Assembly (NCBI RefSeq): GCF_003852235.1
Contig: NZ_CP027732.1
Span: 5,332,001 to 5,396,000, forward strand
DNA from: Pseudomonas sp. R4-35-07
Lineage (GTDB): Bacteria; Pseudomonadota; Gammaproteobacteria; Pseudomonadales; Pseudomonadaceae
Reading direction: 5' to 3'
DNA length: 64,000 bases
Positions 37,317 through 48,543 of the stretch are shown here, one piece after another. How positions within the stretch are numbered: position 1 is the first letter of the stretch; each line of letters begins with the position of its first letter. The notes beneath the pieces were generated by a model. That model was not told the DNA's origin. It saw only the letters and a program-made list of their open reading frames with translations, and searched no databases. The translations under genes and the position numbers were made by a program.

Positions 37317-38282
37317 ATGAGCTTTATCACCGAAATCAAAACCTTCGCCGCCCTCGGCAGCGGTGTTATCGGCAGCGGCTGGGTGTCCCGCGCCCTCGCC
37401 CACGGCCTGGACGTCGTGGCCTGGGACCCGGCACCCGGCGCCGAAGCGGCCCTGCGCAAACGTGTCGCCAACGCCTGGGCCGCCCTGGAGCAACAAGGCC
37501 TGGCGCCGGGAGCATCCCAGTCGCGCCTGCGCTTTGTTGCCACCATTGAGGAATGCGTAAGGGACGCCGACTTCATCCAGGAAAGCGCCCCGGAACGCCT
37601 GGAGCTGAAACTGGATTTGCACAGCAAGATCAGCGCCGCAGCCAAGCCAAATGCGCTGATCGGCTCGAGTACTTCCGGCCTGTTGCCGAGTGAGTTCTAC
37701 GAGCGCGCCACCCACCCGGAGCGTTGCGTGGTTGGCCACCCGTTCAACCCGGTTTACCTGCTGCCGTTGGTGGAAGTGGTCGGCGGCAAGCACACCGCGC
37801 CGGAGGCGATCCAGGCCGCGATCAAGGTCTATGAATCCCTCGGCATGCGCCCACTGCACGTGCGCAAGGAAGTGCCGGGGTTTATTGCTGACCGCCTGCT
37901 GGAAGCGCTGTGGCGCGAGGCGCTGCACCTGGTCAACGATGGCGTGGCGACCACGGGCGAAATCGACGACGCGATTCGCTTTGGCGCCGGGCTGCGCTGG
38001 TCGTTCATGGGCACCTTCCTCACCTACACCCTGGCCGGTGGCGATGCGGGCATGCGCCACTTCATGGCGCAGTTCGGCCCGGCATTGCAGTTGCCGTGGA
38101 CCTATTTGCCGGCGCCGGAACTCACCGACAAGTTGATCGACGATGTGGTCGATGGCACCCGCGACCAGTTAGGCAAACACAGCATTGCGGCGCTGGAGCG
38201 CTATCGTGATGATTGCCTGCTGGCGGTATTGGAGGCAGTCAAAGTGACTAAAGCCAAACACGGCATGAGCTTTGCCGAATAA
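37317..38282 (+). CDS. cdhA: L-carnitine dehydrogenase
   Basis: 321 residues from the ATG at 37317 (TTAGGA upstream). NAD-dependent 3-hydroxyacyl-CoA-dehydrogenase fold with [20 protein letters not shown]. The conserved catalytic-type stretch is [14 protein letters not shown], then [19 protein letters not shown]. It oxidises carnitine to 3-dehydrocarnitine, first step of the pathway; CdhC follows. Confidence 0.94.
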   Translation: MSFITEIKTFAALGSGVIGSGWVSRALAHGLDVVAWDPAPGAEAALRKRVANAWAALEQQGLAPGASQSRLRFVATIEECVRDADFIQESAPERLELKLDLHSKISAAAKPNALIGSSTSGLLPSEFYERATHPERCVVGHPFNPVYLLPLVEVVGGKHTAPEAIQAAIKVYESLGMRPLHVRKEVPGFIADRLLEALWREALHLVNDGVATTGEIDDAIRFGAGLRWSFMGTFLTYTLAGGDAGMRHFMAQFGPALQLPWTYLPAPELTDKLIDDVVDGTRDQLGKHSIAALERYRDDCLLAVLEAVKVTKAKHGMSFAE

Positions 38283-38309
38283 CTCACATTCTTGACCGAG
38301 TCTGGATCC

Positions 38310-38801
38310 ATGCCCGCATTGAAGACCTACACCACTCAAATCCTGCCTGAATGGGTCGACTACAACGGCCACCTGCGCGATGCGTTCTACCTGCTGATCT
38401 TCAGCTACGCTACCGACGCACTGATGGACATGCTGGGCCTGGACAGTGACAACCGCGAAGCCAGCGGCCACTCGCTGTTCACCCTCGAGTTGCATCTGAA
38501 CTACCTGCACGAAGTGAAGCTGGGAGCCGAAGTGGAGGTGCGCACCCAGCTGATCGCCCACGACGCCAAGCGCCTGCATCTCTATCACAGCCTGCACCCG
38601 GTGGGGGATGACAAGGAACTGGCCGGCAACGAACAGATGCTGCTGCATGTCGACCTGGCGGGGCCGCATGCCACGCCGTTCACCGAGGCCGCGCTGGAAC
38701 GTCTGGCTGCCATCAGCGCCGCACAGGCCGAGCTGCCAATGCCCGCCCTGCTTGGCCGTGTCATTGGTTTGCCGGCAAAAAAAGCCCCGAGCCAGCCGTG
38801 A
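38310..38801 (+). CDS. cdhB: Betainyl-CoA thioesterase
   Basis: 163 residues from the ATG at 38310. Hot-dog thioesterase with the 4HBT motif EWVDYNGHLRDAFYLLIFSY (family Asp in VDYNGH). It releases glycine betaine from betainyl-CoA, feeding GbcA/GbcB. The stop at 38799-38801 lies inside the hairpin at 38784-38813. A TTG at 38292 also opens the frame. Confidence 0.88.
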   Translation: MPALKTYTTQILPEWVDYNGHLRDAFYLLIFSYATDALMDMLGLDSDNREASGHSLFTLELHLNYLHEVKLGAEVEVRTQLIAHDAKRLHLYHSLHPVGDDKELAGNEQMLLHVDLAGPHATPFTEAALERLAAISAAQAELPMPALLGRVIGLPAKKAPSQP

Positions 38802-38813
38802 CTGGATCGGGGC
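38784..38813. terminator. Hairpin at the end of cdhB
   Basis: GCCCCGA..CCAG / CTGG..TCGGGGC stem around the cdhB stop, preceded on the + strand by a run of seven A (38777-38783). It therefore reads as an intrinsic terminator only for minus-strand transcription. On the + strand no T-run follows. Confidence 0.5.
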
Positions 38814-39025
38814 AGAGTGCCTTGTGTGAGCCGTGCATCCGGAGGGTGACCAAACCATCAAGCTGCGTGCCTGGGACCAGTGTGCCGGTAAGTGCACCTG
38901 GCGCATGGCCCGAAAACGACACCCTCATAGCCATCTGAGGCATTCACGCATTCTGCCCTTGCCGACCGCCTGGGCGGCTACCAGAATCGAGGTCGAACCC
39001 CGCTCCCCTCACCAGGATAAACGTC

Positions 39026-39289
39026 ATGATGCATGCGGATTTGATTGACCAGGATGACCTGTTGGGCCAACTGCGCTCGTTGGGTTTCGAAGTGTCCAGC
39101 GGTGCCACTGCCGAGCAGGCTTGCGAGTGCGCGGTACGCGGTTTGAGCGAGGCACGGGCCAAGGCGCTCAAGGGCATGGTTGAGCGGATGTACAGCGGCA
39201 GCGCGACGATTCTGCCGGCGGTGCGTCAGGCGATCGATAAGCAGTTGTTGCCGGCCTTGATGCAGTTCAGGCAGAGCTCCGGCGCCTGA
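39026..39289 (+). CDS. Small conserved-looking hypothetical protein
   Basis: 87 residues, starting MMHADLIDQDDLLGQLRSLG, helical and soluble, ending LPALMQFRQSSGA. There is a cysteine-containing stretch AEQACECAVRG. It has no signal peptide. It follows cdhB after 224 nt and precedes the oppositely oriented gbdR. I do not recognise it. The codon use is that of a real gene. Confidence 0.65.
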   Translation: MMHADLIDQDDLLGQLRSLGFEVSSGATAEQACECAVRGLSEARAKALKGMVERMYSGSATILPAVRQAIDKQLLPALMQFRQSSGA

Positions 39290-39297
39290 CAGAGTGC

Positions 39298-39372
39298 TAT
39301 CGGGGGGCAAGCCCCCTCCCACCTTTGACTGTGTTCACAAATCAAATGTGGGAGGGGGCTTGCCCCCGATGC
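39298..39372. repeat. Tail-to-tail family I REPs
   Basis: A CTATCGGGGGGCAAGCCCCCTCCCAC-type unit (39298-39323), then GTGGGAGGGGGCTTGCCCCCGAT (about 39350-39370), the opposite order to a REPIN. It lies between the small gene and gbdR. Confidence 0.85.
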
Positions 39373-39384
39373 AGTCAACCCGGT

Positions 39385-40488
39385 CTAGAGCCTTACACTG
39401 GCGAAAGTCGACTCATTCCTGGCCTGGCTCAACGCCGACATCGGCCCCGACAACGGTGACAACACCAGCGCCTGCGGAATCGGCAGCATCGCCACCTGCT
39501 GGGTGGTGTTGGAGCCTACACGCTCATCGCGCGGCGGAATGCCGAAGTATTCGCGGTAGCACTTGGAGAAATGCGGGGTGGACACAAACCCGCACACCGA
39601 CGCCACTTCGATGATCGACATCGGCGTTTGCTTGAGCAACTGCCGCGCACGGATCAGGCGCAACTTGAGGTAGTAGCGCGACGGCGAACAGTGCAGGTAT
39701 TTCTGGAACAACCGCTCCAGCTGGCGACGCGACACGGCGACATAGACCGCCAGTTCGTCCAGGTCGATGGGCTCTTCCAGGTTGGCTTCCATCAGCGCCA
39801 CGATTTCCTGCAGCTTCGGCTGGTTGGTGCCGAGCATGTGCTTGAGCGGCACACGCTGGTGATCCTGTTCGTTGCGGATGCGTTCGTACACGAACATCTC
39901 GGAGATGGCGGCCGACAGCTCACGGCCGTGGTCGCGGCTGATCAGGTGCAGCATCATGTCCAACGGCGCGGTGCCGCCGGAGCTGGTGAAGCGGTTGCGA
40001 TCGAGGGTGAACAGGCGTGTGCTCATGGCCACGCGGGGAAACGCTTCCTGCATCGACGCCAGGCATTCCCAATGCACGCTGCAATCGAAACCGTCGAGCA
40101 GGCCCGCACAGGCCAGGGCCCAACTGCCGGTGCAGACCGCACCGAGACGACGGGATTGACGCGCCTGGCTTTGCAGCCACGACACGTGTTCGCGGGTGAC
40201 GGTGCGCTGGATGCCCACGCCACCGCACACGATCACCGTGTCCAGGGCTGGAGCCTTGTGCATGGCGGCATCGGGGGTGATCTGCAGGCCGTCACTGGCC
40301 CATACTTGGTTGCCGTCGACACTCAGGGTTGTCCAGCGATACAACTCGCGGCCGGACAGCTGGTTGGCCATGCGCAGAGGTTCCACGGCCGACGCCAGGG
40401 AAATCAGCGTGAAATTGTCCAGCAGCAAAAAGCCGATGGATTGAGGCGCACGGTTCTGGGGTTGAGCCCCGGAGTTGAACGACGTCAT
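39385..40488 (-). CDS. gbdR: Glycine betaine-responsive AraC-family activator GbdR
   Basis: 367 residues. N-terminal GATase1-like ligand domain (about 15-210, SIGFLLLDNFTLISLASAVEP, GAVCTGSWALACAGLLDG), two AraC HTH motifs (LAVYVAVSRRQLERLFQKYL and IIEVASVCGFVSTPHFSKCY), and a C-terminal tail (residues about 325-367). In P. aeruginosa GbdR answers to glycine betaine and dimethylglycine and activates gbcA, gbcB, dgcA and other genes. A good ribosome binding site, GAGGAGAT, precedes the start. Confidence 0.94.
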   Translation of the reverse strand: MTSFNSGAQPQNRAPQSIGFLLLDNFTLISLASAVEPLRMANQLSGRELYRWTTLSVDGNQVWASDGLQITPDAAMHKAPALDTVIVCGGVGIQRTVTREHVSWLQSQARQSRRLGAVCTGSWALACAGLLDGFDCSVHWECLASMQEAFPRVAMSTRLFTLDRNRFTSSGGTAPLDMMLHLISRDHGRELSAAISEMFVYERIRNEQDHQRVPLKHMLGTNQPKLQEIVALMEANLEEPIDLDELAVYVAVSRRQLERLFQKYLHCSPSRYYLKLRLIRARQLLKQTPMSIIEVASVCGFVSTPHFSKCYREYFGIPPRDERVGSNTTQQVAMLPIPQALVLSPLSGPMSALSQARNESTFASVRL

Positions 40489-40896
40489 CGCAGTATCTCC
40501 TCACACAAAGCGGGTGATGGCCTCAGGCGAGGCTCTTGTTATTGCGCTCATCTCCTGAGAGGGAGAGAGGCTTTGAATTGATAGAGCAAATGCCATGCCT
40601 GAAATTGAATAGCCATTCAACAAATCCTGAAAACGACCTGTTGATGCGTCTATATAAGCCCGCCGATTAAACGCGAGATATGACGCACGAGGCCGGGGCC
40701 CAGAGGGCCGTGAGCAGATCGGTAGCACTTGTGGGAAGGCGCTTTGCGGGCGTAGGAGAAGTCTGTCACCCAACGCACGGGAGACGGGTGGTCGAGGGAG
40801 AAATCGTTCGCGAGCTACTTATCTATTTGCGACGCGCTAAAAGGTGGCGCTTTGGGCTCGGGTGTTCACTTTATGAGCAGTACTGGTTGCACTGGC
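40489..40896. other. Intergenic region upstream of gbdR (no gene seen)
   Basis: About 400 bp with no ORF of convincing codon use on either strand. A/T-rich stretches (40570-40700) probably hold the gbdR promoter. It marks the junction between the betaine/carnitine island and the hemE-gltD-gltB block, which are far apart in P. aeruginosa as I remember its map. Confidence 0.5.
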
Positions 40897-40974
40897 GCTA
40901 TCGGGGGCAATCCCCCTCCCAGCGTTGAAATGTATTCACAGGTCAAAATGTGGGAGGGGGCACCCCCTTCCCAC
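40897..40974. repeat. Degenerate family I REPs
   Basis: CTATCGGGGGCAATCCCCCTCCCA and GTGGGAGGGGGCACCCCCTTCCCAC: decayed units with altered loops downstream of hemE. The second is a short tight palindrome without the CTTG centre. Confidence 0.7.
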
Positions 40975-40988
40975 ATTGGTCTTGCCTG

Positions 40989-42056
40989 TTACTCGTGATA
41001 TTGCGCCGACAGCTCGTGCACCGCGCGCAGGAACGCGCCGGCATGCTCCGGGTTCACTTCCGGGGTGATGCCATGACCCAGGTTGAACACGTGCCCGGTG
41101 CCTTTGCCGTAGCTGGCGAGGATGCGCCCGACTTCGGTGCGGATCGCTTCCGGCTTGGCGTACAGCACGGTCGGGTCCATGTTGCCTTGCAGCGCGACCT
41201 GGTTACCAACGCGGCGGCGGGCTTCGCCAATGTCGCAGGTCCAGTCCAGGCCCAGGGCATCGGCACCGGCGTCGGCGATGCTTTCCAGCCACAGGCCACC
41301 ACCCTTGGTGAACAGGATGACCGGCACCTTGCGGCCTTCGTGTTCGCGGATCAGGCCGCTGACGATCTTGCGCATGTAGGCCAGGGAGAATTCCTGGTAC
41401 GCCGCCGCCGACAGGTTGCCGCCCCAGGTATCGAAAATCTGCACCGCTTGCGCGCCGGCCATGATCTGGCCATTGAGGTACGACGTGACCGACTGCGCCA
41501 GCTTGTCCAGCAACAGGTGCATGGCGTGCGGGTTGTCGTAGAGCATGGCCTTGGTCTTGCGGAAGTCTTTCGACGAGCCGCCTTCGACCATATAAGTGGC
41601 CAGGGTCCATGGGCTGCCGGAGAAACCAATCAGTGGCACGCGGCCGTTGAGCTCGCGGCGGATGGTGCTGACGGCATCCATCACGTAGCCGAGGTCTTTG
41701 TGCGGATCAGGGATCGGCAAGGCTTCGATATCAGCCAGGGTACTGACGACTTTCCTGAAACGCGGGCCTTCGCCGGTCTCGAAGTACAGGCCTTGGCCCA
41801 TGGCGTCCGGGATGGTGAGAATATCGGAGAAGAGGATGGCCGCATCCAGCTGCGGGTAGCGGTCCAGCGGCTGCATCGTGACTTCGCAGGCGAACGTAGG
41901 GTTCATGCACAGGCTCATGAAGTCGCCGGCATTGGCGCGACTGGCGCGGTATTCCGGCAGGTAGCGACCGGCTTGACGCATCATCCACACGGGCGTGACG
42001 TCTACGGGCTGCTTGAGCAGGGCACGAAGGAAACGGTCGTTCTTGAGGGCAGTCAT
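40989..42056 (-). CDS. hemE: Uroporphyrinogen decarboxylase
   Basis: 355 residues; converts uroporphyrinogen III to coproporphyrinogen III. The signature [19 protein letters not shown] is intact, as is [20 protein letters not shown]. Full length for the family. It lies downstream of gltD across a REPIN. Confidence 0.97.
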   Translation of the reverse strand: MTALKNDRFLRALLKQPVDVTPVWMMRQAGRYLPEYRASRANAGDFMSLCMNPTFACEVTMQPLDRYPQLDAAILFSDILTIPDAMGQGLYFETGEGPRFRKVVSTLADIEALPIPDPHKDLGYVMDAVSTIRRELNGRVPLIGFSGSPWTLATYMVEGGSSKDFRKTKAMLYDNPHAMHLLLDKLAQSVTSYLNGQIMAGAQAVQIFDTWGGNLSAAAYQEFSLAYMRKIVSGLIREHEGRKVPVILFTKGGGLWLESIADAGADALGLDWTCDIGEARRRVGNQVALQGNMDPTVLYAKPEAIRTEVGRILASYGKGTGHVFNLGHGITPEVNPEHAGAFLRAVHELSAQYHE

Positions 42057-42179
42057 GTCGGCATCCGCAAAAAAAGTGAGGGCATTTTCTCAGAGCGCGA
42101 CGCAAAAGGCACGGAATGCGCCGTGCCTTTTGTCTATCGGGTCAATTTGTCGCGGACATGGAAACGCTGCAAAACCAAT

Positions 42180-42266
42180 GTGGGAGGGGGCTTGCTCCCG
42201 ATTGCGGTGGTTCAGTTATAGATACTGAAACTGACACACCGCTATCGGGAGCAAGCCCCCTCCCAC
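42180..42266. repeat. REPIN (family I)
   Basis: Inverted pair in the hemE-gltD gap. Confidence 0.9.
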
Positions 42267-42297
42267 ATTTTGATCCCATTTCAAGCGGGGATCGGGG

Positions 42298-43725
<1,428 letters not shown>

Positions 43726-43748
43726 TCATCAAACTGTTCAGGCGCATA

Positions 43749-46700
43749 TCACTGCGGGTTGGCACGGATGCTGGAAAGCAACGATTTCAGGTTGGCAGCC
43801 TTGGGCTTGACCAGCCAGAAACGACGCAGGTAGTCATCGAGGTTTTCGGCGAGGTTACGCCCCCATTCACTGCCGGTTTCCTCGACGTACTCGTCCAGCA
43901 CGTGCTGCAAGTGGTTTCGGTATGACTCCATGGCTTCGCCGCTGATCCGCTGGATCTCGACCAACTCGTGGTTGACCTTGTCGACGAAGGTGTTGTCCTG
44001 GTCGAGCACGTAGGCGAAACCGCCGGTCATGCCCGAACCGAAGTTGTAACCGGTCTTGCCCAGTACCGCGACAAAGCCTCCCGTCATGTACTCGCAGCAG
44101 TGATCGCCGGTGCCTTCCACCACGGTGTGGGCACCGGAGTTACGCACGGCGAAACGCTCACCAGCGGTACCGGCGGCGAACAGCTTGCCACCGGTGGCGC
44201 CGTACAAGCAGGTGTTGCCGATGATGGCGCTGTCCTGCGACTTGTAGACGCTGCCGAGTGGCGGAACGATCACCAGCTTGCCGCCGGTCATGCCCTTGCC
44301 CACGTAGTCGTTGGCGTCGCCTTCCAGGTACATATGCAGGCCACCGGCGTTCCACACGCCGAAGCTCTGGCCCGCAGTGCCCTTGAAACGGAAGGTGATC
44401 GGCGCTTTCGCCATGCCCTGGTTGCCGTGCTTGCGTGCGATTTCGCCGGAAACACGAGCGCCGATGGAGCGGTCGCAGTTGCAGATATCCAGCGCGAATT
44501 CGCCACCGCTGGCATCGTTGATCGACGAACCGGCCAGGTCGACCATTTTCTCGGCCAACAGGCCCTTGTCGAACGGTGGGTTGCGGTCTACCTGGCAGAA
44601 TTGTGGCTTGTCTGCCGGGATGTGATCGCTGCCCAACAGCGGCGTCAGGTCCAGGTGCTGTTGCTTGGCGGTCTGGCCTTCGAGGATATCCAGCAGATCG
44701 GTACGACCGATCAGCTCTTCCAGCGAGCGTACGCCCAGCTTGGCCAGCCACTCACGGGTCTCTTCGGCGACGTAGGTGAAGAAGTTCACCACCATGTCGA
44801 CGGTGCCGATGTAGTGATCCTTGCGCAGCTTTTCGTTCTGAGTGGCGACGCCGGTAGCGCAGTTGTTCAGATGGCAGATGCGCAGGTATTTGCAGCCCAG
44901 GGCGATCATTGGCGCGGTGCCGAAGCCGAAGCTCTCGGCGCCGAGGATTGCGGCCTTGATCACGTCGAGGCCGGTTTTCAGGCCACCGTCGGTCTGTACC
45001 CGAACTTTGCCGCGCAGGTCGTTGCCGCGCAGGGTCTGGTGGGTTTCGGCAAGGCCCAGTTCCCATGGCGCACCGGCGTATTTGATCGAGGTCAGCGGCG
45101 ATGCGCCGGTACCGCCGTCGTAGCCGGAGATGGTGATCAGGTCGGCATAGGCCTTGGCCACGCCGGCGGCGATGGTGCCCACGCCAGCCTCTGCTACCAG
45201 CTTCACCGAGACCAACGCCTGCGGATTGACTTGTTTGAGGTCGAAAATCAGCTGCGACAAATCTTCAATCGAATAGATGTCGTGATGCGGCGGCGGCGAA
45301 ATCAGGGTCACGCCGGGTACCGCATAGCGCAACTTGGCGATCAGGCCGTTGACCTTGCCGCCAGGCAGTTGGCCGCCTTCACCGGGCTTGGCGCCCTGCG
45401 CGACTTTGATCTGCAGCACTTCGGCGTTGACCAGGTATTCCGGGGTCACCCCGAAACGGCCGGTGGCAACCTGCTTGATTTTCGAGCTCTTGATAGTGCC
45501 GTAACGCGCCGGGTCTTCACCGCCTTCGCCGGAGTTGGAACGCGCACCCAGGCGGTTCATGGCTTCGGCCAGGGCTTCGTGAGCCTCGGGCGACAAGGCG
45601 CCCAGGGAAATACCGGCGGAGTCGAAGCGCTTGAGGATCGATTCCAGCGGTTCGATTTCGCTGATGGCCAGCGGCGTGTCCAGGGTCTTGACCTTGAACA
45701 AGTCGCGGATCATCGACACCGGGCGGTTATCCACCAGGCTCGTGTACAGCTTGAACTTGGCGTAGTCGCCCTGCTGCACGGCGGCTTGAAGGGTGCTGAC
45801 CACGTCCGGGTTGTAGGCATGGTATTCGCCACCGTGCACAAACTTGAGCAGGCCGCCTTGCTGGATTGGCTTGCGCGCGCTCCAGGCTTCGGCCGCCAGG
45901 GCTTTCTGCTCGGCTTCGATGTCGACGAAACGCGCACCCTTGATGCGGCTCGGCACACCACGGAAGCTCAGCTCGCAGACTTCTTCGGACAGGCCGATGG
46001 CCTCGAACAGTTGCGCGCCACGGTAGGAGGTGACGGTGGAGATGCCCATCTTCGACAGGATCTTCAGCAAGCCTTTGGTGATGCCCTTACGGTAGTTCTT
46101 GAACACTTCGTAGAGGTCGCCCAGCACCTCACCGGTACGAATCAGATCGCCGAGCACTTCGTACGCAAGGAACGGATACACAGCCGAGGCACCGAAACCG
46201 ATCAACACGGCGAAGTGATGCGGGTCACGGGCGGTGGCGGTTTCCACGAGGATGTTGGAGTCGCAACGCAGGCCCTTTTCAGTCAGGCGGTGGTGCACCG
46301 CGCCCGTTGCCAGGGCGGCATGGATCGGCAGCTTGCCTGGGCCGATATGACGGTCGGTCAGCACGATCTGGGTACGACCGGCGCGCACGGCTTCTTCGGC
46401 CTGGTCGGCGACGTTGCGCACAGCGGCTTCAAGGCCCAGGCTCTCGTCGTAGTTCAGGTCAATGATCTGGCGGTCGAAGCCCGGACGCTCCAGGGTCATC
46501 AAGGAGCGCCACTTGGCCGGGGAAACGACCGGCGAGCTGAGGATCACGCGCGACGCGTGCTCCGGCGATTCCTGGAAAATGTTGCGCTCGGCACCCAGAC
46601 ACACTTCCAGAGACATCACGATCGCTTCGCGCAGCGGATCGATCGGTGGGTTGGTCACCTGGGCGAATTGCTGGCGGAAGTAGTCGTACGGCGTGCGCAC

Positions 46701-48194
46701 ACGCTGGGACAGCACGGCCATCGGCGTGTCATCGCCCATGGAGCCGACCGCCTCGTAGCCTTGCTCGCCGAGCGGACGCAGCACCTGGTCGCGCTCTTCG
46801 AACGTGACCTGGTACATCTTCATGTATTGCTTGAGCTGGTCGACGTCGTAGAAAGCCGAACCGTGGTCGTTGTCTTCCATGGTCGCCTGGATGCGCAGGG
46901 CGTTCTTGCGCAGCCATTGCTTGTACGGGTGACGGGACTTCAAACGGTTGTCGATGGCGTCGGTATCGAGGATCTGCCCGGTTTCGGTGTCCACGGCGAG
47001 GATCTGGCCAGGGCCTACGCGGCCTTTGGCGATCACATCTTCAGGCTTGTAGTCCCACACGCCGATTTCCGACGCCAGGGTGATAAAGCCGTTGGTGGTG
47101 GTGACCCAACGCGCCGGGCGCAGGCCGTTGCGGTCGAGCAGGCACACCGCATAGCGACCATCGGTCATGACCACGCCGGCCGGGCCGTCCCACGGTTCCA
47201 TGTGCATCGAGTTGTACTCATAGAACGCCCGCAGGTCGGGGTCCATGGTCTCGACGTTCTGCCACGCTGGCGGAATGATCATGCGCACGCCACGGAACAG
47301 GTCGATGCCGCCGGTGACCATCAGCTCGAGCATGTTGTCCATGCTGGAGGAGTCGGAACCGACGCGATTGACCAGCGGGCCGAGCTCTTCCAGGTCCATC
47401 AAATCATTGGCGAACTTGGTGCGACGGGCCACGGCCCAGTTGCGGTTGCCGGTAATAGTGTTGATCTCGCCGTTGTGGGCGAGGAAGCGGAATGGCTGGG
47501 CCAGCGGCCATTTCGGCAGGGTGTTGGTGGAGAAGCGCTGGTGAAACACGCAGATTGCGGTTTGCAGGCGCTCATCGCTCAGGTCCGGATAAAAGGCGGT
47601 GAGGTCCGCCGGCATCATCAGGCCTTTATAAATGATGGTCTTGTGGGAAAAGCTGCAGATGTAGTGGTCGGTATCGGCGGCGTTGGCCACCGACGAACGA
47701 CGACGGGACGTGAACAGCTTGATCGCCATGTCCTGGTCGCTCAGGCCGTCGCCTGCGATGAACACTTGTTCGATCTGCGGCAGGCGCTCCAGGGCCAGGC
47801 GGCCGAGTACGCTGGTGTCGATCGGCACTTTGCGCCAGCCGACGAGCTGCAGGCCGGCAGCAACGATCTCGCGGTTCATGTTCTCGCGAGCAGCTTCGGC
47901 TTTAACCGGGTCCTGGTTGAAAAACACCATGCCCACGGCGTACTGCTTGGGCAGCTCGACGGCGAAGTGCTCTTTGGCGACCGCGCGCAGGAACTGGTCG
48001 GGCTTTTGAATCAGCAAGCCGCAACCGTCACCGGTCTTGCCGTCGGCGTTGATCCCACCGCGGTGGGTCATGCAGGTCAGGGCCTCGATGGCCGTTTGCA
48101 AAAGGGTATGACTGGGCTCGCCCTGCATGTGGGCTATCAGGCCGAAACCGCAGTTATCCTTGAATTCATCGGGTTGGTACAGACCTGCTTTCAT
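43749..48194 (-). CDS. gltB: Glutamate synthase large subunit
   Basis: 1481 residues from the ATG at 48194. The N-terminal glutaminase (Ntn) domain has its Cys in [12 protein letters not shown] after a short propeptide. The central domain and FMN-binding synthase domain follow ([20 protein letters not shown]). The 3Fe-4S cysteines lie in [19 protein letters not shown]. The C-terminal GXGXG beta-helix is [14 protein letters not shown]. It makes two glutamate from glutamine and 2-oxoglutarate with GltD. Confidence 0.97.
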   Translation of the reverse strand: MKAGLYQPDEFKDNCGFGLIAHMQGEPSHTLLQTAIEALTCMTHRGGINADGKTGDGCGLLIQKPDQFLRAVAKEHFAVELPKQYAVGMVFFNQDPVKAEAARENMNREIVAAGLQLVGWRKVPIDTSVLGRLALERLPQIEQVFIAGDGLSDQDMAIKLFTSRRRSSVANAADTDHYICSFSHKTIIYKGLMMPADLTAFYPDLSDERLQTAICVFHQRFSTNTLPKWPLAQPFRFLAHNGEINTITGNRNWAVARRTKFANDLMDLEELGPLVNRVGSDSSSMDNMLELMVTGGIDLFRGVRMIIPPAWQNVETMDPDLRAFYEYNSMHMEPWDGPAGVVMTDGRYAVCLLDRNGLRPARWVTTTNGFITLASEIGVWDYKPEDVIAKGRVGPGQILAVDTETGQILDTDAIDNRLKSRHPYKQWLRKNALRIQATMEDNDHGSAFYDVDQLKQYMKMYQVTFEERDQVLRPLGEQGYEAVGSMGDDTPMAVLSQRVRTPYDYFRQQFAQVTNPPIDPLREAIVMSLEVCLGAERNIFQESPEHASRVILSSPVVSPAKWRSLMTLERPGFDRQIIDLNYDESLGLEAAVRNVADQAEEAVRAGRTQIVLTDRHIGPGKLPIHAALATGAVHHRLTEKGLRCDSNILVETATARDPHHFAVLIGFGASAVYPFLAYEVLGDLIRTGEVLGDLYEVFKNYRKGITKGLLKILSKMGISTVTSYRGAQLFEAIGLSEEVCELSFRGVPSRIKGARFVDIEAEQKALAAEAWSARKPIQQGGLLKFVHGGEYHAYNPDVVSTLQAAVQQGDYAKFKLYTSLVDNRPVSMIRDLFKVKTLDTPLAISEIEPLESILKRFDSAGISLGALSPEAHEALAEAMNRLGARSNSGEGGEDPARYGTIKSSKIKQVATGRFGVTPEYLVNAEVLQIKVAQGAKPGEGGQLPGGKVNGLIAKLRYAVPGVTLISPPPHHDIYSIEDLSQLIFDLKQVNPQALVSVKLVAEAGVGTIAAGVAKAYADLITISGYDGGTGASPLTSIKYAGAPWELGLAETHQTLRGNDLRGKVRVQTDGGLKTGLDVIKAAILGAESFGFGTAPMIALGCKYLRICHLNNCATGVATQNEKLRKDHYIGTVDMVVNFFTYVAEETREWLAKLGVRSLEELIGRTDLLDILEGQTAKQQHLDLTPLLGSDHIPADKPQFCQVDRNPPFDKGLLAEKMVDLAGSSINDASGGEFALDICNCDRSIGARVSGEIARKHGNQGMAKAPITFRFKGTAGQSFGVWNAGGLHMYLEGDANDYVGKGMTGGKLVIVPPLGSVYKSQDSAIIGNTCLYGATGGKLFAAGTAGERFAVRNSGAHTVVEGTGDHCCEYMTGGFVAVLGKTGYNFGSGMTGGFAYVLDQDNTFVDKVNHELVEIQRISGEAMESYRNHLQHVLDEYVEETGSEWGRNLAENLDDYLRRFWLVKPKAANLKSLLSSIRANPQ

Positions 48195-48339
48195 AGACAC
48201 TTTCTCACCAGGCTGCCTCTTATATCGAGGCAAATTTCTTTTCAATTCAACCGGTTACCTTCCACGCCGGACGTGCGCCGGCTTAGCGGGGGCAAAAGGG
48301 AGGTCATTGTACACACCGCCACAGACGCTCACAAATTTA

Positions 48340-48368
48340 GCGACGAAATGTCGCAAATCTATGTCGCA
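48340..48368 (-). promoter_or_regulatory. Operator-like palindrome and direct repeat upstream of gltB
   Basis: GCGAC-GAAAT-GTCGC (48340-48354) is a perfect 5-bp inverted repeat. ATGTCGCA at 48348-48355 is repeated at 48361-48368, 13 nt apart. It lies just downstream of the candidate -10 of the gltB promoter, where a repressor would block initiation. Confidence 0.45.
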
Positions 48369-48377
48369 TTTATGAAA

Positions 48378-48406
48378 GGTTTAAAGCGATATGCTGTGCT
48401 AGTCAA
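48378..48406 (-). promoter_or_regulatory. Candidate gltB promoter
   Basis: On the minus strand TTGACT (48401-48406), a 17-nt spacer and TAAACC (48378-48383). The -35 is good and the -10 is weak. A long leader of about 175 nt would follow. The rest of the 349-bp gltB upstream gap (48195-48543) holds no gene I can see. Confidence 0.45.
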
Positions 48407-48543
48407 AACTTTTTTAATTCTGACCGCTACGACTCAAAAGCTACCGTGACGCAGACACCACAAAGCGCGCGGCCTTCAGGGCTGCACGCTGTTGTAGTTT
48501 TTTGAGGTGCCGGGAGGGCGGCCTGGGTAAGGCCGCCGGATCT

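Noticed and set aside
40501..40773. 90-codon frame upstream of gbdR on the minus strand
   Set aside because: Poor codon use, no ribosome site, no family pattern.
43968..48449. Very long open frame (about 1490 codons) on the + strand opposite gltB
   Set aside because: It is the mirror of gltB. GC-rich codon bias keeps antisense frames open. It shows no recognisable domain and its composition (His/Gln/Ala/Val-rich) is that of a reverse-strand shadow.
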